Made by a program: the position numbers and the translations under genes. From positions 1,071,001 to 1,135,000 of the forward strand of contig JACEVL010006441.1 in the NCBI GenBank assembly GCA_020284085.1: DNA of 64,000 bases, given 5' to 3'. Numbering within the stretch: the first letter of the stretch is position 1; each line of letters starts with the position of its first letter. The notes under the pieces were generated by a model. That model had not been told where the DNA came from. It ran no database searches and worked only from the letters and a program-made list of their open reading frames with translations. The stretch is from Aporrectodea caliginosa (taxonomy: Eukaryota > Annelida > Clitellata > Crassiclitellata > Lumbricidae). Positions 1 through 11,356 of this stretch are shown here, one piece after another.

Positions 1-783
1 CTAAGATGGTAATACAAGTCAACTCTTTTGTCAATCAACAAATTCTTCTTCAAACTTAGAAGCTTAACTATTGAGCTGGAGAGTTGGACCATTTTATCAA
101 ATCAAAGTCTTAGTTTTATAACAATCTTTATGTACTGGTATTTTAGCCACACTAACTAATTTAATTTGGATTTTGAACTGAAGTCATTGTTCAACTTAAC
201 ATCAACATCTTATTAATACAATCAATTGCAATCAGAAAAAATCAATATTCGTAGAGACTGATGTGAAAGTTAAAGGTCAACAAAGAAGAGTCCAAAGAAT
301 CTACGCTGGCAAGTTTGACAAGTTTCCACATTGTTTTTGGCAGCAAAACCAAGGCAATTATTATTTATTAGTGGTGGGCAATGTCGACTAAATATCTGAA
401 TTGAAATTAATCGCATGATTAAAATTTTTAATAACACGATTAATTTGTAATCGCATGTCACAACAGATAACAAGTACAACTACTCTAGAAGTTACAATTA
501 CCGACTCTGAGTAGTTATGTTGAATGTGCGCTATATAAATGCTTGCAGTCAATAAACAAAAAGCAAACATGCTTATTACTACTAATTTTTAGCATATTTA
601 TTAAAATTGTTAATTTGGTGCAGTGACTTATAACTGCAATTAACTGCATCAGAAAAAAGTATTAATCGCGTTAATTAATTAACACATTAATCCACACAGA
701 ACCTAATAACGCAAGTTAAATGTTTCCAGTTCTATTATTTATATAAAATATTAAGGATAGTAAAGCTAAGAAAGTCCAAAGAC
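1..783. other. AT-rich non-coding flank with a possible degenerate MITE
   Basis: No coding exon is evident. From about 370 to 715 the sequence starts with a GTGGTGGGCAATG-like motif and contains several inverted TTAATCGC / GCGATTAA-type segments, resembling a decayed hAT-type MITE. The motif GCGCTATATAAATG near 530 looks like a LINE/SINE 3' tail. Confidence 0.3.
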
Positions 784-834
784 TTAGTGCTGGCTTGGGT
801 TTAACTTTGTTATAGCCTCTGTCTGATTCTGCAT
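784..834 (-). CDS. Candidate terminal exon of the AT-hook protein gene
   Basis: After an acceptor ending ATAATTAG, 16 codons (MQNQTEAITKLNPSQH) and a TAA follow in the phase left by exon 5. A tail this short could arise by chance. The true 3' end may instead lie beyond the left edge of the window. Confidence 0.25.
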   Translation of the reverse strand: MQNQTEAITKLNPSQH

Positions 835-971
835 CTAATTATATCACCTGAAATACACAAACAATTACTCTTATTACAGCAAGCTAGAAAGAAATGCAGT
901 GTAACCACAGACTTAATGTCCTCTGCTAGTGTTTTGTAGTGAGTATCATCAGATATATATCATCTACATAC

Positions 972-1112
972 CACTGACATCGACTGATGAAGTTTGCGTC
1001 CATTTTTCTCTATAGGCTCAAACTTTTGCAGTAATCTTCCAGAGTCAATTTTCCAAATAGGGAAAACGTCACAATTTGTAAGGTCTTTCCGCTCAATCAC
1101 ATAGTCACCTTT
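972..1112 (-). CDS. Exon 5 of the AT-hook protein gene (KGDYVIERKDL block)
   Basis: This 141-base exon (47 codons, phase 0 to 0) lies between acceptor TTTCTACTGTAG-type sequence and donor GTG|GTATGT. It reads KGDYVIERKDL, then VFPIWKIDSGRLLQKFEPI and KNGRKLHQSMSV. The pattern of alternating beta-type hydrophobics looks like a folded conserved domain rather than linker. I recall a similar C-terminal block in QSER1/PRR12-like proteins but cannot verify it. Exons 1-5 together give about 443 residues. Confidence 0.6.
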
Positions 1113-1863
1113 CTACAGTAACAATGATTTGTCACTATTGAAACTGTTGCCTGCTCATTTCGTAAATGTCAGCAACAACTAAATATTAATATAAAAACTC
1201 AAACAAAAGACAATTACTCCATGCTATTTACAAAGAAAAGTGTGACACAACAGTCCTGGACATCGTCCTCTGGACAACCCGTCTCATACAATGAATTTCT
1301 CAGGAATAAGCTGATGCTTTGCACCTAGTTTATGGTTACAATTAGATTTCATACTGTTTAGCAACTGTATTTCTTTCCTGTACCGCTACTTAATATGTCC
1401 GTAACAAGCAGTCAACAAATTGCCAGACATATACTAGTAATAAATTTTGCTGATTTAATAAACCGATAACTCATCAGCATTGTTGCAGTGTTGTTCTGGC
1501 CATTCCTTATCTAACAAGTAGGACTACATCATTCGATTAGATTCAGAAATTTACCAAAGAGCAGGATCGTTTGCATTTGCTTCCTTGATTACTTCAGTAC
1601 CAGTATATGGATTTAAAAAAACTAGCGATTCATTTGAAGTACCTCTGTCATGCTGTAATGTACTACAATGGAGCACTTTTACAGCACCAGCATCAGTTCA
1701 AGAAAACTCGATTCTCCTTACAGATAGCAGGATTACATCAGTTCGCTTGCTGAACACTTTAACAATGAGTTGCATTGGTTTCCCAATTGCTTTAAGTACA
1801 CTCACATCATCAGAGTATTAAAGATACTTGAATTCAGAAAATTAGACTGAGATTCCACATTAA

Positions 1864-2490
1864 CCCTTTGAGTACCAGCATTATATTTCGAAAAATAGCG
1901 ATAAATCTGGTCATTTTGATATGCTTTGTTTAGCAGTACTGGCAGACATTATGGAATTTATCAGAAAACAACAAAACTACATGTAGTTTTCGCTATAACT
2001 GTCAATATTTCTAGGTCACTACTTTCTGCACTGGAACCATTCTATTCACAACTCCATTCATCATCACAATGTTTTCTGCTAGGAGTATCACCAGAACTTT
2101 CAGTGTCATCATCACCTCTAATATTGTCTATGTTACTATCCTCCGGTGGTATTATAAAACATAAGTGACGTGCGTACGACGATCTGCACATTCGATAAAA
2201 CTTGCGCATCTCAAAGTCTAAACAATTTAACGTTTTCGCTATGTGTAAACTTACACTCAAAATACAGGTCAACTGGAAACTTTACACCAACATTCACCTT
2301 TGTTTCTTGGCATAAACAGAGTCACACCAACCAAAATTTCCAGTTCCACTAGCACCCAGACAGGCTAGTATAGTATCTAACACATATCTAATAGGTTTTG
2401 CGCCTTGGAGATGCTTGGCAGGTATACCCACTATCAGAACACACATGCTATATGAAACCGTGGGTTCACCCGCGGTTGGTACTCAAAGGG
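1864..2490. mobile_element. piggyBac-like non-autonomous element, 627 bp
   Basis: Both ends carry the perfect 14-bp inverted repeat CCCTTTGAGTACCA, flanked on each side by TTAA (1860-1863 and 2491-2494). TTAA target sites and CCCTTT-type termini are the hallmark of piggyBac elements. A minus-strand frame at 2042-2272 contains an acidic, Ser-rich stretch (DDDTESSGDTPS), which could be a relic of a transposase N-terminus. The element lies in the intron between exons 4 and 5 of the AT-hook gene. Confidence 0.85.
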
Positions 2491-2587
2491 TTAACACATA
2501 AGGTAGGCAGAAGGGACTGAGCTTCTTATTTTATTATTCTGATTTGAAAGTCAAATTAGAATCTACAAAAGATGACAAGAAATGTAC

Positions 2588-2699
2588 CTGAAATGAGTGA
2601 GGTGAATCTGGCTCTGGAGGTCCTTCATACAATGGAAGCAAGTCTTCAAGGCCTTTTTTGGCAAGTGGCGTCATAGGTGTAGAGGGTACAGTTGTTACC
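2588..2699 (-). CDS. Exon 4 of the AT-hook protein gene
   Basis: This 112-base exon has acceptor TTTTATAG and donor CAG|GTACAT. One base completes the Lys codon left by exon 3, then 37 codons read VTTVPSTPMTPLAKKG and LEDLLPLYEGPPEPDSP, ending SFQ in phase 0. The proline-rich LPLYEGPPEPDSP stretch looks like a linker or docking segment. The 2.1-kb intron before it holds a hAT-like element at 3177-3987. Confidence 0.6.
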
Positions 2700-3176
2700 C
2701 TATAAAACATCAAGAAATAGTCCAGATTCAACAATCAGTCACACGAATCGAACCGAATGCAAAACACTGTACAAAACAGAACTGCAGCTAACATATGCTC
2801 CTGCTTGAAGTGGTGATGTCATGCAGTATTGGATGATGATAATTGCAGTTTATAACCATTTGCGTTAGTTATTCTTCAGTTCCTAGTCCTTTGGCAGGTT
2901 CATGAATCCAACATTCTTCTTTGTTCTGTGCCTTGTCCTTTTATTTTTCTACAGTCTAGTCCTGTTCCTCTGCTCGTTACCTAGTCCAACAGCATAGTGT
3001 TCAATCTTTGGTCTCAATTCCAGCATTGTCCTCAGTAACCAGTAGTTAGTCACTAAATTCTGCATCAAATTCAGTTCATGTGAAATATGTTTTACTTGCA
3101 ACCATATGTTCCAGGCCAGTTTTATACAGGCCAGTTTTATACAGCCTTTCATGAACACTTAGTCAAATAACATAGC

Positions 3177-3987
3177 CAGGGTTGGGTTAATGCCGGCAAC
3201 AACCTATTGTTGCCGGGACAGTGGCTATAACCGGTAATTGCCAGTTGTTGCCAGCCGGTTATTGCCAGTTGTTGCCCATTTTCTCCAAAGTAAGGGCAAG
3301 GCAAATGAAAATCATATTTCACTGCACAGTACTGTAGTACATCTATATTAGCCCTTAGTATAAATGTAGTTAAAGTCAACAGACTGCATAGTTATAATAA
3401 ATGTTTCTTGTGGGAAATTAAAACTACTGTAGTAAATCTATATTAGCCCTTAGTATAAATGTAGTTAAAGTCAACTATATGAGATTAAGATAACAAAATT
3501 CTGACCTACAGTTCAACTACTCAAAAATAAACTGCCATTTGCACTGCAGTAGTAATATTAAGGTCAACAGGGCCATTGCCTTTTCTTTATACTTACCTGG
3601 TAGTATATAATTTATAAGTAGTGTATAGAAGCCAATAGTTTGGCAAAATTTCTAATTCATAATTACACAATTCGATATTGACTGTACTTAATATGTAAAA
3701 CATGTAAATGTCTTTTATTAGGAAGAAATTATATGGTTATTTAAATCAGGTGATTTTTATTTGGAAAAACTTGATTGATTTAAAGCAACTCTGTAAAGTA
3801 ACAAGCCAGAAGAAATAAAAAATGAAGCCAACTTTGAAGATTCCATATTTTATTACCACAATAATTAATAGTTTCTATTTTTGCCAAAAGATTTTTGCCA
3901 ATTTTTGCCATGAGGTTGTTGCCGGGACGGTTATTGCCATGGCAATAACCGGTTATAACCGGTGGTGGCAACAACTTGCCAACACTG
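3177..3987. mobile_element. hAT-like non-autonomous element, 811 bp
   Basis: The element starts CAGGGTTGGG and ends CCAACACTG, flanked by an 8-bp near-duplication (AACATAGC at 3169-3176, AAAATAGC at 3988-3995). Both ends are packed with inverted copies of the GGTTATTGCCAGTTGTTGCC theme. Terminal CAG...CTG and 8-bp duplications are typical of hAT elements. No transposase is visible. Confidence 0.7.
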
Positions 3988-4778
3988 AAAATAGCTTCAT
4001 TCATCCATTCAAAGCCAAGTAGCCGCATCTTCAGGAGGCTCTTCAAACATGTTGCATAACTGCTACTACAAGTCGCACCTTTATTTACGGCACAGTGACG
4101 CAAAAATGGATACTTCCACTAAATTTATTTGCAATTGGTATTCAAGTCGATTTCCAATTTGCCAACATTGGTTTGGACACAAATAACTGTGTTTGGTAAA
4201 ATCATCTAATTACTCTTACACTTTCTAGATTAGAGAGATCTACATTACGTTTTTTAAAGCATTGTTCTTTAATATTCTGCATGGGACTATCATAGCATTT
4301 CGAATCCCACTCAGTGGAACCAATAATACCATATATAAAAAGATGCTATCATAGAGCACCACATTAAATCAAGTAAGCAAGTCAACAAAATTAATTTATA
4401 TTGGTTGTTTTAACTTAAATGCATTTCATAGAAATAATTTGATAATGTTCAATGAATATTTTAGTACACAGCTGGCTTTGTACACCACTGTTGTGGTTAT
4501 TGATAGAAATAACACTGCAGCTGTGACTGCAGGCATAAACCAGACAGGGCTGTTGCTAAGCAGGACCATAACTCATTCACCGCAATGCCACCAATAAGTT
4601 GAACGGCTGCAAGTAGCACGTGTTCCAGTTGCCTGATATCCCTTTGGAGAGGCACGCATATATGACACCACTGTAGCAAATCCTACTGATGATAAAAGAA
4701 TGCAAAACAGTAATTTTAGCACTGAATTAAAGCAAATGAGAAATGATTTGCATTCAGGCATGTCTTTGGACCTCTTAC

Positions 4779-4972
4779 TTTTGAATGACAGGAATGTCTG
4801 GAGATGGCTTTGGTAATACTGTCTGAGCTGTAAGCGATGGCTTTGGTATTACTGTCTGCGGCGTAGGAGATGGTATTACAGTCGAAGTTTTCTGAGGAGT
4901 AGTAGCAGGCCTTCCTCGCTTCCGTCTGCCATAAAGTTCATCGTCATTATCGGAACCAAATGATCTCTTTGG
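4779..4972 (-). CDS. Exon 3 of the AT-hook protein gene (AT-hook motif)
   Basis: This 194-base exon runs from acceptor CATATAG to donor AA|GTAAGA (phase 2). It encodes PKRSFGSDNDDELYG followed by RRKRGRPATTPQK, a consensus AT-hook (core RGRP flanked by basic residues) that binds the minor groove of AT-rich DNA. After the hook come Pro/Thr-rich near-repeats of about 11 residues (TVIPSPTPQ, TVIPKPSLTAQ, TVLPKPSPD). The AT-hook is the only motif here I recognise with confidence. Confidence 0.7.
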
Positions 4973-5115
4973 CTATATGAAGAAATCAAAATCTCATTCA
5001 AATACTGTGAAATTCAGTTGTAGGACTGATCAAAAGATTGTGAAACTTAGTAACTGCATATTAAACGTATAAATATAAAGCAAAATAATTTAAATGCAGC
5101 ATTTGCATCTGTTAA

Positions 5116-5180
5116 CCCTTTAACGACGAGCTGCCTATGGTTTCCCATACATTTTAGTACACGCTTTCGTCGTTAAAGGG
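5116..5180. mobile_element. Miniature piggyBac-like element, 65 bp
   Basis: TTAA (5112-5115) precedes CCCTTTAACGACGA, and its exact inverted copy is followed by TTAA (5181-5184). Only 37 bases separate the 14-bp repeats. It lies in the intron between exons 2 and 3. Confidence 0.8.
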
Positions 5181-5457
5181 TTAAACAACTGTCAAATGTT
5201 TCAATCTAATGCTCAGTTCACATCACTGTTGAATCTAGTCAGTGATGGTTCTTGTTTGCCCAGCAAACAAACGAACCTGAAAAACATCAACTCTAATGCC
5301 AGATGAAAATATCAATCATATTTTACTGTAACAAGTGTAATATCAATTTTTTTCCTGACTGAGAGAGCATAATGGGAGAAACAAATGTGAGCACACAAAG
5401 AAAAGCTATAACACAAATGTTCATTTAATTATATTACAAAAACTTGGTTGTACTCAC

Positions 5458-5609
5458 TGTCACTGACAATTGTTCAGCCGGAGTCCAGGCAGGGTCTTTG
5501 TCTGAATCAACATCCTCATTTTCTGAGGCCTTTGAAGATGGTTCGTCCACCTCCGTTTCACTGTCATTGCTGTCCGAGACTTCAGTGTACAGGGACAATA
5601 AGCGTTTTC
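5458..5609 (-). CDS. Exon 2 of the AT-hook protein gene
   Basis: This 152-base exon completes the split Gly codon and adds 50 codons beginning KRLLSLYTEVSDS. It ends in phase 0 at the donor ACA|GTGAGT. The sequence is strongly acidic and serine-rich (DSNDSETEVDEPSSKASENEDVDSD in composition), followed by AWTPAEQLSVT. Such acidic linkers are common in nuclear proteins. The exon exactly connects the phase-1 end of exon 1 with the phase-0 start of exon 3, which is the main support for it. Confidence 0.65.
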
Positions 5610-6109
5610 CTGCATCAATTGATTCACCAAGCAAATACAAATAATTAAATGACATAGGCTTGTTCAAATTCATTGATAAGTTTCAAGTTTACACTTAAAC
5701 TTCAGTGGTTAATGAGATATAATATTTTTACTCTTAAGTAATGAAACGAACCAAAAACAAAAAATCTGGCAGGGGCCAGCAGGGCTAAAAAATCTGACAA
5801 GCAAAGGGTTAAAAATCAACTGGTGGTACTAAGCAATTGTTTTCTGGAAGGCTTAAACGTATACTCTCCCCATCTCAAACCGAGCACTCTACCAATTGGC
5901 AACAAGTTCAACAATATGAAAAAATTTCCACAAACACACAGCTAAGGAATTCATGTCATGGCTAACAATTAATCATTAAATAACTTTCAAATGCAATTTA
6001 ATACGTTGATTTCTTGATAATTCAGTGTCATCAGAGTAACTTAATTATACTCTTAACTACCTACACTTACATTCTCAGAAGTTTTTCTGCTAGGAAATGT
6101 GAAACTGAC

Positions 6110-6839
6110 CTTTCTTTATGTTGGCAACTCTTTTCTGTTCAATTTTCTGCTTAGCTCGGCGAGTTGACTGTCGTCTGACGGGAGGAGAGGCAGCTTTTGG
6201 CTGAACATCTACAGATGACAAACTGGAATCTTCAGACTTCTCTTCATCAGACTCTTTGTTTTGATAATGCCTAGTTCTCATTCTACGACCTGACTGTGGC
6301 CGCTTCCTGCTGCCAGATTCTTTTACGACAACAGGCGGAGTTTTTCCAGTAGTACGGTCCTCTTTTCCAGATGAAGGACAATCTTTGGAGTTATCATCTG
6401 TTTGACTATCATTTACATTTATCCTGTTCAAGAAACTGCCCTGGAAAGTGCTCACATGCACTGGAGGCAATTCTGGTACATCACAGCTGCTATCTGGTAC
6501 ACAGACCATAACTAAATCCTTCTCACCATTACTAACGTTGTCTTCGGAAACTCTTCGGCCATTTCTTACGTTGTCTTTAGAAACACTTTGGTCATTAAAA
6601 AATTCGTCTTCCGAAACCTTCTGCTCACTTATTCTGTCTCTGAAGGACTCTAACGAGTCTTCTAAAGCAACAACCTTTTCTGGCAACTCCCTTTGAACAC
6701 GTTTTACTTCTGGTATGTATTTGGGCAAAACTGGTGTCTTGATTGAAGCGAGTGCTTCTTCAGATCCACCTTCGCCGAGAAAACTCAGAAAAGAGTTTAA
6801 AAATCCACTCGGTTGGCCAACAGGCAAATTGCCAGACAT
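6110..6839 (-). CDS. Exon 1 (first coding exon) of an AT-hook protein gene
   Basis: This exon encodes 243 residues beginning MSGNLPVGQPSGF and ends in phase 1 at the donor G|GTCAGT. The ATG is preferred because an in-frame TAA lies 12 bases upstream and a strong acceptor (pyrimidine-rich, ending TTTTCTTTTCAG) sits at 6875, so 6840-6874 is 5' UTR. Visible features are a hydrophobic patch near residue 15 (FLNSFLSFL), a central acidic Ser-rich region, and a basic C-terminal segment (RRQSTRRAKQKIEQKRV) that could be a nuclear localisation signal. It joins in phase to exon 2 at 5609. The FLxSFLxFL patch, AT-hook and C-terminal GDYVIERKDL block together remind me of the QSER1/PRR12 family. That is recall, not a search result, and the protein could be an unrelated chromatin factor. 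It is probably DNA-associated. Confidence 0.65.
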
Positions 6840-6874
6840 CTTGTAAAGTACTTAACTCCAAATATATAAACCAG
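6840..6874 (-). other. 5' UTR and splice acceptor of exon 1
   Basis: Thirty-five bases lie between the acceptor (TTTTCTTTTCAG ending at 6875) and the ATG. They include an in-frame TAA. A non-coding first exon must therefore lie at higher coordinates; I could not locate it. Confidence 0.5.
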
Positions 6875-7683
6875 CTGAAAAGAAAATTAAAAGCTATAAT
6901 TTTAAGTGTGTACTATATACATGAAGGTCCGTTATTATTATTGCATTAGATTAAGCAGTATATTTATACAAGCTCACACAGGATTTACAAGTGCTCACAA
7001 TGATAAGAAAAGTCACTAAAATTGATTCGATAGTCATGGACTTTTGCACAGGATATTACAGTGAAGATAAGCAAGAATAACATGGCAAGAAAACCTGAAT
7101 GATGTAGGGACACATATAGATATATAAGAATCACTGACACAAGAAATCAGGATTAGCCACAACTAAGTAAAGAGCGATATGGGACGGCTGCGAAAATCCA
7201 ATATTCGATGAGGCCCGAGACCATGAGTCATGACCCAAAAAGGGTGTGTCACTAATATTTCACATATCCTCTCATTGCTCTATACGTGTGCGTGCTCTGG
7301 TGTGAGTGGGTGCATGGATATGTATGTGTTCCTGTGTATATGGGTGTGACACTGTGAGTATACAAGTATACGTATATGCAACCATAGTCTTAAGTAAATT
7401 TTTACTTACACTGCATTAAAGGAAGTGATGCTAAATTTGTGTACTGCAAGAAAAAAATTAGCTGATTTGGCAATATCACATTTTACGAGCAAATTGGTTT
7501 ATGTGCATAGTTCAGTTGGTGGCAGGGCTGAGGGCTGGCTGTTAGTATCGCGATACAGTATCGCAATAACTAGATATAGCTGATACTTTTTCAAAATCGA
7601 TAGGCATATAGGGTCAAAATCAGTTCCAGGTCTAGATCCAAAGGTCAAGCAGACAGACAAGCATGCCCTTTTGTGATTAGCAG
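6875..7683. other. Non-coding region upstream of the AT-hook gene
   Basis: I see no exon or mobile-element boundary. The region probably includes the first intron or promoter of the minus-strand AT-hook gene. A GT-rich stretch lies at about 7285-7350. Confidence 0.4.
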
Positions 7684-8186
7684 TAGAGAGTGACATGGGG
7701 AATTTCCCCGCGGGGAAACCGCGGTAACCGAGTAAATCCCGCGGTAATGGGGACAACAATTGCGGTAATACCGCGGTAATGGGGGTTTACTCTCGCGGTA
7801 ATACCGCGGTAATGGGGAATGAGCCGGCAATAAACCCGGGTGATGTTAGGAACTTGAGAACTGATAGGTAGATTTTGTCATTTCCTGAAGCCTACTAGTT
7901 AGAAATAGTCAGATCTTGGTTAATGCAAACTGTCGATAAGATAATAACAGACTAATGCAGTCAGCAATACAAATAGTTTTGTAAGCTAAAATTATTATTT
8001 TCTAAATTTGAATTGGTGTAAACTTTTTGTGGGGAATCTGATGCCGTCCTGCGGGAATGGGGTGGTGATGGGGAGAAAACCTGCGGGGATGGGGACAAAC
8101 CTTGCGGGGATGGGGTGGGGATGGGGACGACTTACTTGGTGCGGAGCGGGGATGGGGACGAGATTGTCTCCCCGCGTCACTCTCTA
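7684..8186. mobile_element. hAT-like MITE, 503 bp
   Basis: Termini TAGAGAGTGACATGGGG and its inverted form CCCCGCGTCACTCTCTA are flanked by the perfect 8-bp duplication ATTAGCAG (7676-7683, 8187-8194). The subterminal regions consist of GGGGATGGGG and ACCGCGGTAATGGGG repeats. The 8-bp duplication supports hAT. Confidence 0.85.
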
Positions 8187-8339
8187 ATTAGCAGCAAAAG
8201 TTGGTAGCTTAATTTGTGTGCATTCAGACTTTACAGCCTTGAAATTGTTTGCAAAGTTAGCTGATATTGATAATGTGTAGGCCAGAGGAAGTGAATAATG
8301 CCAAAGTGATGTCAGTGCAGAGTGATCAAATAGCTTTGC

Positions 8340-8434
8340 CGAAAGGCTTCTTCTACTTTACAAGAAAGGACATCCTCTCATGCTGCTTTTTGTTTCACAA
8401 GTAAGGACATCCTTTCATGCTGCTTTTTGTTAAA
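8340..8434. repeat. Local tandem duplication
   Basis: A segment containing AGGACATCCTYTCATGCTGC followed by TTTTTGTT occurs twice in a row, with few mismatches. Confidence 0.7.
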
Positions 8435-8469
8435 TTTAATTTGTTTGAAAGTAGTTTTGGCAATCGATG

Positions 8470-8610
8470 TATGTTTAGTTATATTTAGTCGTGCATGTGC
8501 GACTTTATAATCGGTTCCTGCGAGTTTATTTTTAAAAATGTATGTAATCACGGCATAGAATGTGCGTTTGCAATATGCAAATAAAGGCTACTTACTTATT
8601 TACTTAGTAA
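8470..8610 (+). mobile_element. LINE 3' tail fragment
   Basis: The sequence ends GCAAATAAAGGCTACTTACT followed by (ACTT)-like repeats. The end resembles the 3' end of the minus-strand retrotransposon near 27440 (AATAAAGGAAATACTTACTT). No coding part remains. Confidence 0.45.
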
Positions 8611-8627
8611 AGATTACTTGACTATAG

Positions 8628-8836
8628 GGTAAACTTGCGCTTTAGGGGTCCCGAATAATGACACCCATATTCGAGGAGAGTATGTATTATAATCAGCCTA
8701 TTTCAATGGAAGAAGTTTAGGCGTCGTGAGGGTCGGTTAGGGTCAGGTTAAGCGTCGTGAGGGTCGGTTAGGGTCAGGGTTTGTGTTGTCATTAGAAAAT
8801 CTTCAAAATCGGGACCCCTAAAGCGCAAGTTTACCA
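8628..8836. mobile_element. MITE with 26-bp inverted repeats, 209 bp
   Basis: The element runs from GGTAAACTTGCGCTTTAGGG to its inverted copy and is flanked by the 7-bp direct repeat ACTATAG (8621-8627, 8837-8843). The interior holds two tandem copies of a 34-bp unit with core GTGAGGGTCGGTTAGGGTCA. The same core, inverted, lies inside the MITE at 11575-11965. Superfamily not assigned. Confidence 0.8.
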
Positions 8837-8843
8837 ACTATAG

Positions 8844-9350
8844 AACCAAATCTGAAAGCCGCAGACATTGAGGAGGACTGCCCTTCTAACGCATAAGTTT
8901 ATAATGTGGTTCCTGTGTGATACTATTTCAGCGCGCCAACGGGACCTGCATGTGGGTACCTCGCCATTTGGACGACGTTTATTGCCTTTTGAGTCTCACG
9001 ACAAACACTCGCAAACATAGCGTTCTACTAAACGTAAATAAAAAGTGTAGTTTGCATAAGGATTGCCCCACTTACACTTTAGGATCTGAAATTCTTCAAT
9101 TAAGCAGTATTTTCGGACAGACTTGTAACGTATTTGCAAAAACGCAGAGCATATAAACCTATGATTCTACCCCAGACGTCAGTTTCCGCTTTTCTAGAGG
9201 AATCGCCCAGGGCAGCCCTCAGGCAGCCCCACTACACGGTTCCTCTTGAAACTAGTTTCAGCTCCGTCAGACCAATGTAATGTAAATTAATGGGATGTAA
9301 ATCTTCAAAATTTCTCAGCGCCCACAAAAGCCACGACAGGGAGACCAGCT
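8844..9350. other. Unique non-coding sequence
   Basis: Short open frames are present but none has splice support or recognisable content. I see nothing else here. Confidence 0.35.
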
Positions 9351-9351
9351 T

Positions 9352-9615
9352 AATCGACCAGGTTACCTCTGGCAGCCCTTGCGCCATTAAGCAAGAGAAC
9401 AAGACCCGGTTACCTCTGCATGGGCCTCTGGCGGCCCTTGCGCCATTAAGCAAGAGAACAAGACCCGGTTACCGCTGGGCCTCTAGCTGGCAGCCATTGC
9501 GCCATTAAGCAAGGAAACAAGACCCGGTTACCTTGAGATCTGGCAGCCCCATTAAGCAATTGGGGTAACAAGACCCAGTTAACTCTGGCGGTCCTTGTGC
9601 CATTAAGCAATGGAA
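9352..9615. repeat. Minisatellite of about 60 bp, roughly five copies
   Basis: Degenerate copies share GCGCCATTAAGCAAGAGAAC followed by AAGACCCGGTTACC. Copy length varies from about 50 to 65 bp. Confidence 0.8.
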
Positions 9616-9839
9616 CAGAAGAAGACAAAGACAATGATGAAGAAGTTCGAAGACCAGAAGATCACCAACAAGAACTTTTTATTGTAAAAAATTGCCGCCC
9701 AAAGATGACAGAAATTTCATCCCGAGGTCATTGTTCAGGAGTCTAATGTTGCCCCGATGACTATGTTGCCCCGTGCTTGAACAGTGATTTAAATTGAATA
9801 ATTTGCTAATTTGTAACTGGTATTACTGTTTCTGTAATG

Positions 9840-9895
9840 GGTTGCGGTGTGCCAACCCAGTGTTTCGTCAATAAACGAATATTATTATAACAATC
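9840..9895 (+). mobile_element. Retroelement 3' tail
   Basis: The motif GTCAATAAACGAATATTATT matches the TTAAACGAATATTGATT tail near 55100 and the inverted tail near 27235. It marks a dispersed non-LTR or SINE family. Confidence 0.45.
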
Positions 9896-9899
9896 TCAA

Positions 9900-10740
9900 T
9901 GCAAAATGCTGCATGCTAACGTTGACTCTAATGTAATTATTATAATATTGTTATTATTGGGCATATAATACTTAGCATACATTTACCAAGATGACATAGA
10001 GAAACACTCGATTTTCCCTAAATTCCAATGATAAACTGCCCGTCAGAACAGATGGACATTATAACTATTTACATTAAATAAAGGGGCTTTGAAAAAGCGC
10101 ATTTTTTTCATGAGAATCATGTTTTAAAATAGCCTACCAAATGAAAGTAGGCCTAATACAACGCCGAGGACCTCCACCGACAGGCCTACGCAGAGCGATG
10201 GTTGTAGAATTATTACATTATTTTATACAATATTATTCTTCGCTGTAATTGATAATTATATTCAGGGTTGCCAGGTCGTCGCGAAAAACGTGAGTTGGGT
10301 TACATTTTAATACGCTCGCGACTGAAAATTCGTCTTCGCGACCTCGCGATATTTGGGCTACTTTTGAAATGTCCCGCGGTCGCTACGGCGACATTATGAA
10401 TTCTCGTAAATTCACGACAGGAGGCTACTGGGTCATTGTTATTAGCTATCACAATGTAAGAATTATTTCTTACATTATGCTAGCTACTATTCTTGTGTGT
10501 TGTTGCTTAGTTAGTAATAAATACATACTCTTCGGAGTACGAACTAGTCTGCGGCAAGCAGGAAGCAGCCTGTCATCTACATTTTTACCTCGATAGTTTC
10601 ATCACGTGTCTTGGCGAAAACAATAAAGTATGTATATAATTGACGTACCTAGCAAACATTTATTAATGTTTTCATCTAGCTGCTGAGCTCGCGACTTTTG
10701 GGCTACTTTTGGAAATAATTTCGCGACCAAGCACTTCCGA
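9900..10740. other. Non-coding region with a degenerate repeat
   Basis: The segment 10263-10740 starts CAGGGTTGCCAGGTCGTCGC and contains two copies of CTCGCGA..TTTGGGCTACTTTTG, so it may be a decayed transposon. No clean termini were found. Confidence 0.3.
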
Positions 10741-10762
10741 AATCTATGGTGGGTCACCAACC

Positions 10763-10870
10763 GTTGCTATGGCAGCCGACCACGCTGAACTCGGAGGAAA
10801 GTGCGAAGTGTCATTTTATAATTTTTGAAATAAAAGCGGTGGGAAACAACTTCCAAAGTCTTGAATCGTA
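10763..10870 (+). promoter_or_regulatory. Candidate X-box-like site and 5' leader exon
   Basis: GTTGCTATGGCAGC at 10763-10776 is two bases from the palindromic RFX X-box GTTGCCATGGCAAC. About 90 bases downstream there is a donor-like GTAAGTTT (10869). This could be a promoter with a non-coding first exon for a plus-strand gene such as the LIAT1-like gene, but no connection can be shown. Confidence 0.2.
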
Positions 10871-11083
10871 AGTTTAAATATTATATTTAATGCATGTAGT
10901 GTTTTTAAAGTTGAGTTTTTCGTTTTGTTTTACTGTAACTTATATACTTCTTTGTTGCCCACATCGCCGTACATCGATGGTTGTCCATCATGTCCAGTAG
11001 CCTACACTCTAGGTCGCCTAGAATCCTAGATGGTATGAATCATGGTGCTTGATACAGAGAGAAAGGTGCGGAGTTTGATCTCA

Positions 11084-11289
<206 letters not shown>

Positions 11290-11356
11290 AGTATTATTCT
11301 TTATTTATATAAACTGACAAGTACGCAGTAAGATTTATATGACACAATAGTCATAT

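Noticed and set aside
1585..1821. Plus-strand frame of 78 codons
   Set aside because: It lies in an intron of the AT-hook gene, with no recognisable content and no splice sites.
3780..4103. Minus-strand frame of 107 codons as a gene
   Set aside because: It straddles the right end of the hAT-like element and shows no domain or splice support.
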